A stretch of 64,000 nucleotides of DNA, from NCBI RefSeq assembly GCF_003062295.1, contig NZ_PYCN01000010.1, positions 124,001 to 188,000 on the forward strand. The letters run 5' to 3'. Made by a program: the position numbers and the translations under genes. Below, one piece after another: positions 62,868-64,000 of this stretch (its first letter is position 1; each line of letters starts with the position of its first letter). The notes beneath the pieces are model-generated. The model was not told the DNA's origin, did not search any database, and saw nothing but the letters and a program-made list of their open reading frames with translations. This DNA is from Bradyrhizobium algeriense. GTDB taxonomy: Bacteria > Pseudomonadota > Alphaproteobacteria > Rhizobiales > Xanthobacteraceae.

Positions 62868-62915
62868 GGCTATAAGGAGGCTCCGCTGTCAAGCTAAGGT
62901 GACCCGCGCATTCGC

Positions 62916-63533
62916 ATGGCTACCCTGCCCGCCAAACCCGACATGAAGGACCGGATTCTGGAAACCGCGGATAGGCTGTTCTATCTGCAGGGAATTCGCG
63001 CGGTCGGCGTCGACACCATCGCCGCCGAAATCGGCATCAGCAAGCGCACGCTCTACAATCATTTTCCGTCCAAGGACGCGTTGATCGCGGCCTATCTGGC
63101 GCGGCGCTTCGTGGCTCCGCGGCCTTCCGACAAGTCGCCGGTCGAGCAGATTCTCGGCACTTTCGATTCGCTGGAGCGACGTTTTTCTGCGAAGGATTTT
63201 CGCGGCTGCCCCTTTGTCAATGCGGTTGCCGAACTCGGCGAAGACCGGTCGGTCCGCAAGGTTGCTGTTGCCTTCAAGGAAAGCCGCCGCCTCTGGTTTC
63301 GCGACCTGCTGGTGCAGCTCGGCGTCGCCGATCCAGACGCACTGGCGACGCAGCTCGCCTTGCTGGTCGACGGTTCGATCGCGCAGGACCTCGTCCGCAA
63401 CGATCCGGCGATGGCGCGGGCGGCAAAGGAAGCGGCGACGGTGCTGCTGAGGAATGCGGGGGTGAAGGTGGGTGGGAGTGGCTCCACGAACAAACGCGCG
63501 GCAAAGAAGCAGCAGGCAAGATCGGCTTCTTGA
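62916..63533 (+). CDS. TetR-family transcriptional regulator
   Basis: 205 residues from the ATG at 62916. TetR helix-turn-helix (LYLQGIRAVGVDTIAAEIGISKRTLYNHFPSKDALI) and a ligand-binding C-terminal half (CPFVNAVAELGEDRSVRKVAVAFKESRRLW). Divergent from the MFS transporter over the palindrome at 62844. The C-terminus is basic and disordered (SGSTNKRAAKKQQARSAS). Confidence 0.93.
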   Translation: MATLPAKPDMKDRILETADRLFYLQGIRAVGVDTIAAEIGISKRTLYNHFPSKDALIAAYLARRFVAPRPSDKSPVEQILGTFDSLERRFSAKDFRGCPFVNAVAELGEDRSVRKVAVAFKESRRLWFRDLLVQLGVADPDALATQLALLVDGSIAQDLVRNDPAMARAAKEAATVLLRNAGVKVGGSGSTNKRAAKKQQARSAS

Positions 63534-63542
63534 GGCCCGCTT

Positions 63543-63669
63543 CGCCGTCGTCCCTGCGAACGCAGGGACCCATACGCCGTGGCCTTTCAGTGAGGCGATG
63601 TGGTAGGTACCTTCCTAAGATAACAAGCGCCGGTGGCTATGGGTCCCTGCGTTCGCAGGGACGACGGCG
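63543..63669. repeat. Palindromic intergenic element (third family)
   Basis: CGCCGTCGTCCCTGCGAACGCAGGGACC near 63543 and its inverse GGGTCCCTGCGTTCGCAGGGACGACGGCG near 63640 form an outer palindrome, each arm itself a small palindrome (GTCCCTGCG.CGCAGGGAC). A common Bradyrhizobium intergenic repeat, distinct from the two above. Confidence 0.75.
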
Positions 63670-63715
63670 AGAGAGCCACGCTTGCGCAAGAACAAGACGG
63701 CAAAGGGGAGCGACC

Positions 63716-64000
63716 ATGGAAGACCTGAAAGTGACCGCCAACGGTTACGACTTCAAACCGGCGCAGGCGGCGATGCAGCGCTATGTCGACAACAACCTGC
63801 TGTCAGGCATTTCCTGGGCGGTCATGGTCGGGCGCGACCTCGTCGACGTGAATTGCGTCGGATGGGCCGACAAGGAAGCGCAGACGCCGCTCCGCACCGA
63901 CCACATCTTCCGCGTCTTTTCCAATACCAAGCTGGTCACTTCCTGCGCGGCGTTGCTGCTGTTCGAGGAAGGCAAGTTGAAGCTCGATGACCCCATCGAA
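63716..64000 (+). CDS. Class C beta-lactamase-related serine hydrolase (5' part only)
   Basis: First 95 residues of a beta-lactamase/esterase-family protein; the gene runs off the right edge. ATG at 63716 with GGGGAG five bases upstream. The catalytic SxxK motif is present as SNTK (Ser69 and Lys72) inside FRVFSNTKLVTSCAALLLFEEGKLKLDDPIE. The later YxN and HxG motifs lie outside the window. Family includes EstB-like esterases and class C beta-lactamase relatives; substrate unknown. Confidence 0.85.
   Translation, partial: MEDLKVTANGYDFKPAQAAMQRYVDNNLLSGISWAVMVGRDLVDVNCVGWADKEAQTPLRTDHIFRVFSNTKLVTSCAALLLFEEGKLKLDDPIE

Overview
This 64 kb window comes from a high-GC alphaproteobacterium and looks like Bradyrhizobium or a close relative. 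The evidence is two Rhizobiales-type outer-membrane porins, a RuvX/GatCAB/PyrB/PlsY/DprA/TopA/RNase R housekeeping set, and several short palindromic intergenic repeats of the kind abundant in that genus. No phage, transposase or CRISPR array was seen. Most genes read as ordinary chromosomal genes, broken up by accessory insertions.

Layout. 1-3 kb: 5' part of dapA, divergent from a soluble lytic transglycosylase. 3.1-13.4 kb: an eight-gene minus-strand run, probably one or two operons. In transcription order it encodes a formylglycine-generating enzyme, two exported sulfatases with intact CTAGR motifs, a secreted Gly/His-rich protein, an exported HAD phosphatase, an HlyD-like membrane-fusion protein, a CPA2-type antiporter and an outer-membrane channel-like protein. 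It reads as an envelope sulfatase system with its own maturation enzyme. 13.9-17.5 kb: two tandem paralogous porins, each with a strong terminator, followed by about 1 kb without genes and a tRNA-Ser(GCT). 18.8-24.6 kb: an accessory-looking stretch with a truncated MoaF-like gene, a divergent isochorismatase/LysR pair, pirin, a DUF1186/SEC-C protein, a Sel1-like protein, simple repeats and a 30-residue lysine-rich microprotein. 25.1-28.9 kb: gatC-gatA-gatB interleaved with two small uncharacterised genes. 29-37 kb: two very small ORFs with strong ribosome sites, an alpha/beta hydrolase lacking its nucleophile serine, a metallo-beta-lactamase-fold hydrolase, two nitronate monooxygenases with a divergent LysR regulator, a secreted cyclase, ruvX and an AEC transporter.

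37.3-38.7 kb holds the most distinctive gene, a lower-GC TIR-domain protein with a plausible NADase glutamate and a C-terminal polyproline run. It is a candidate stand-alone immune effector. A CPBP intramembrane protease, AidB-like acyl-CoA dehydrogenase and VanX-type dipeptidase follow. 42.8-49.8 kb: pyrB, a dihydroorotase-like pyrC homologue without the HxH metal motif, plsY, cupin, AraC regulator, amidase and dprA. 49.8-53 kb: two HxlR regulators, each divergent from a redox enzyme (azoreductase; SDR), plus small ORFs that separate dprA from topA. 53.2-61.5 kb: topA, rnr, a DUF983 gene, a NUDT19-like Nudix hydrolase, an LLM-class monooxygenase and rpmG. 61.5-64 kb: an MFS transporter and a TetR regulator diverging across a perfect operator palindrome, then the start of a class-C beta-lactamase-like hydrolase.

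All functional calls rest on reading motifs in the translated sequence. No database search was available, and start-codon choices rest on visible Shine-Dalgarno sequences and known N-termini.
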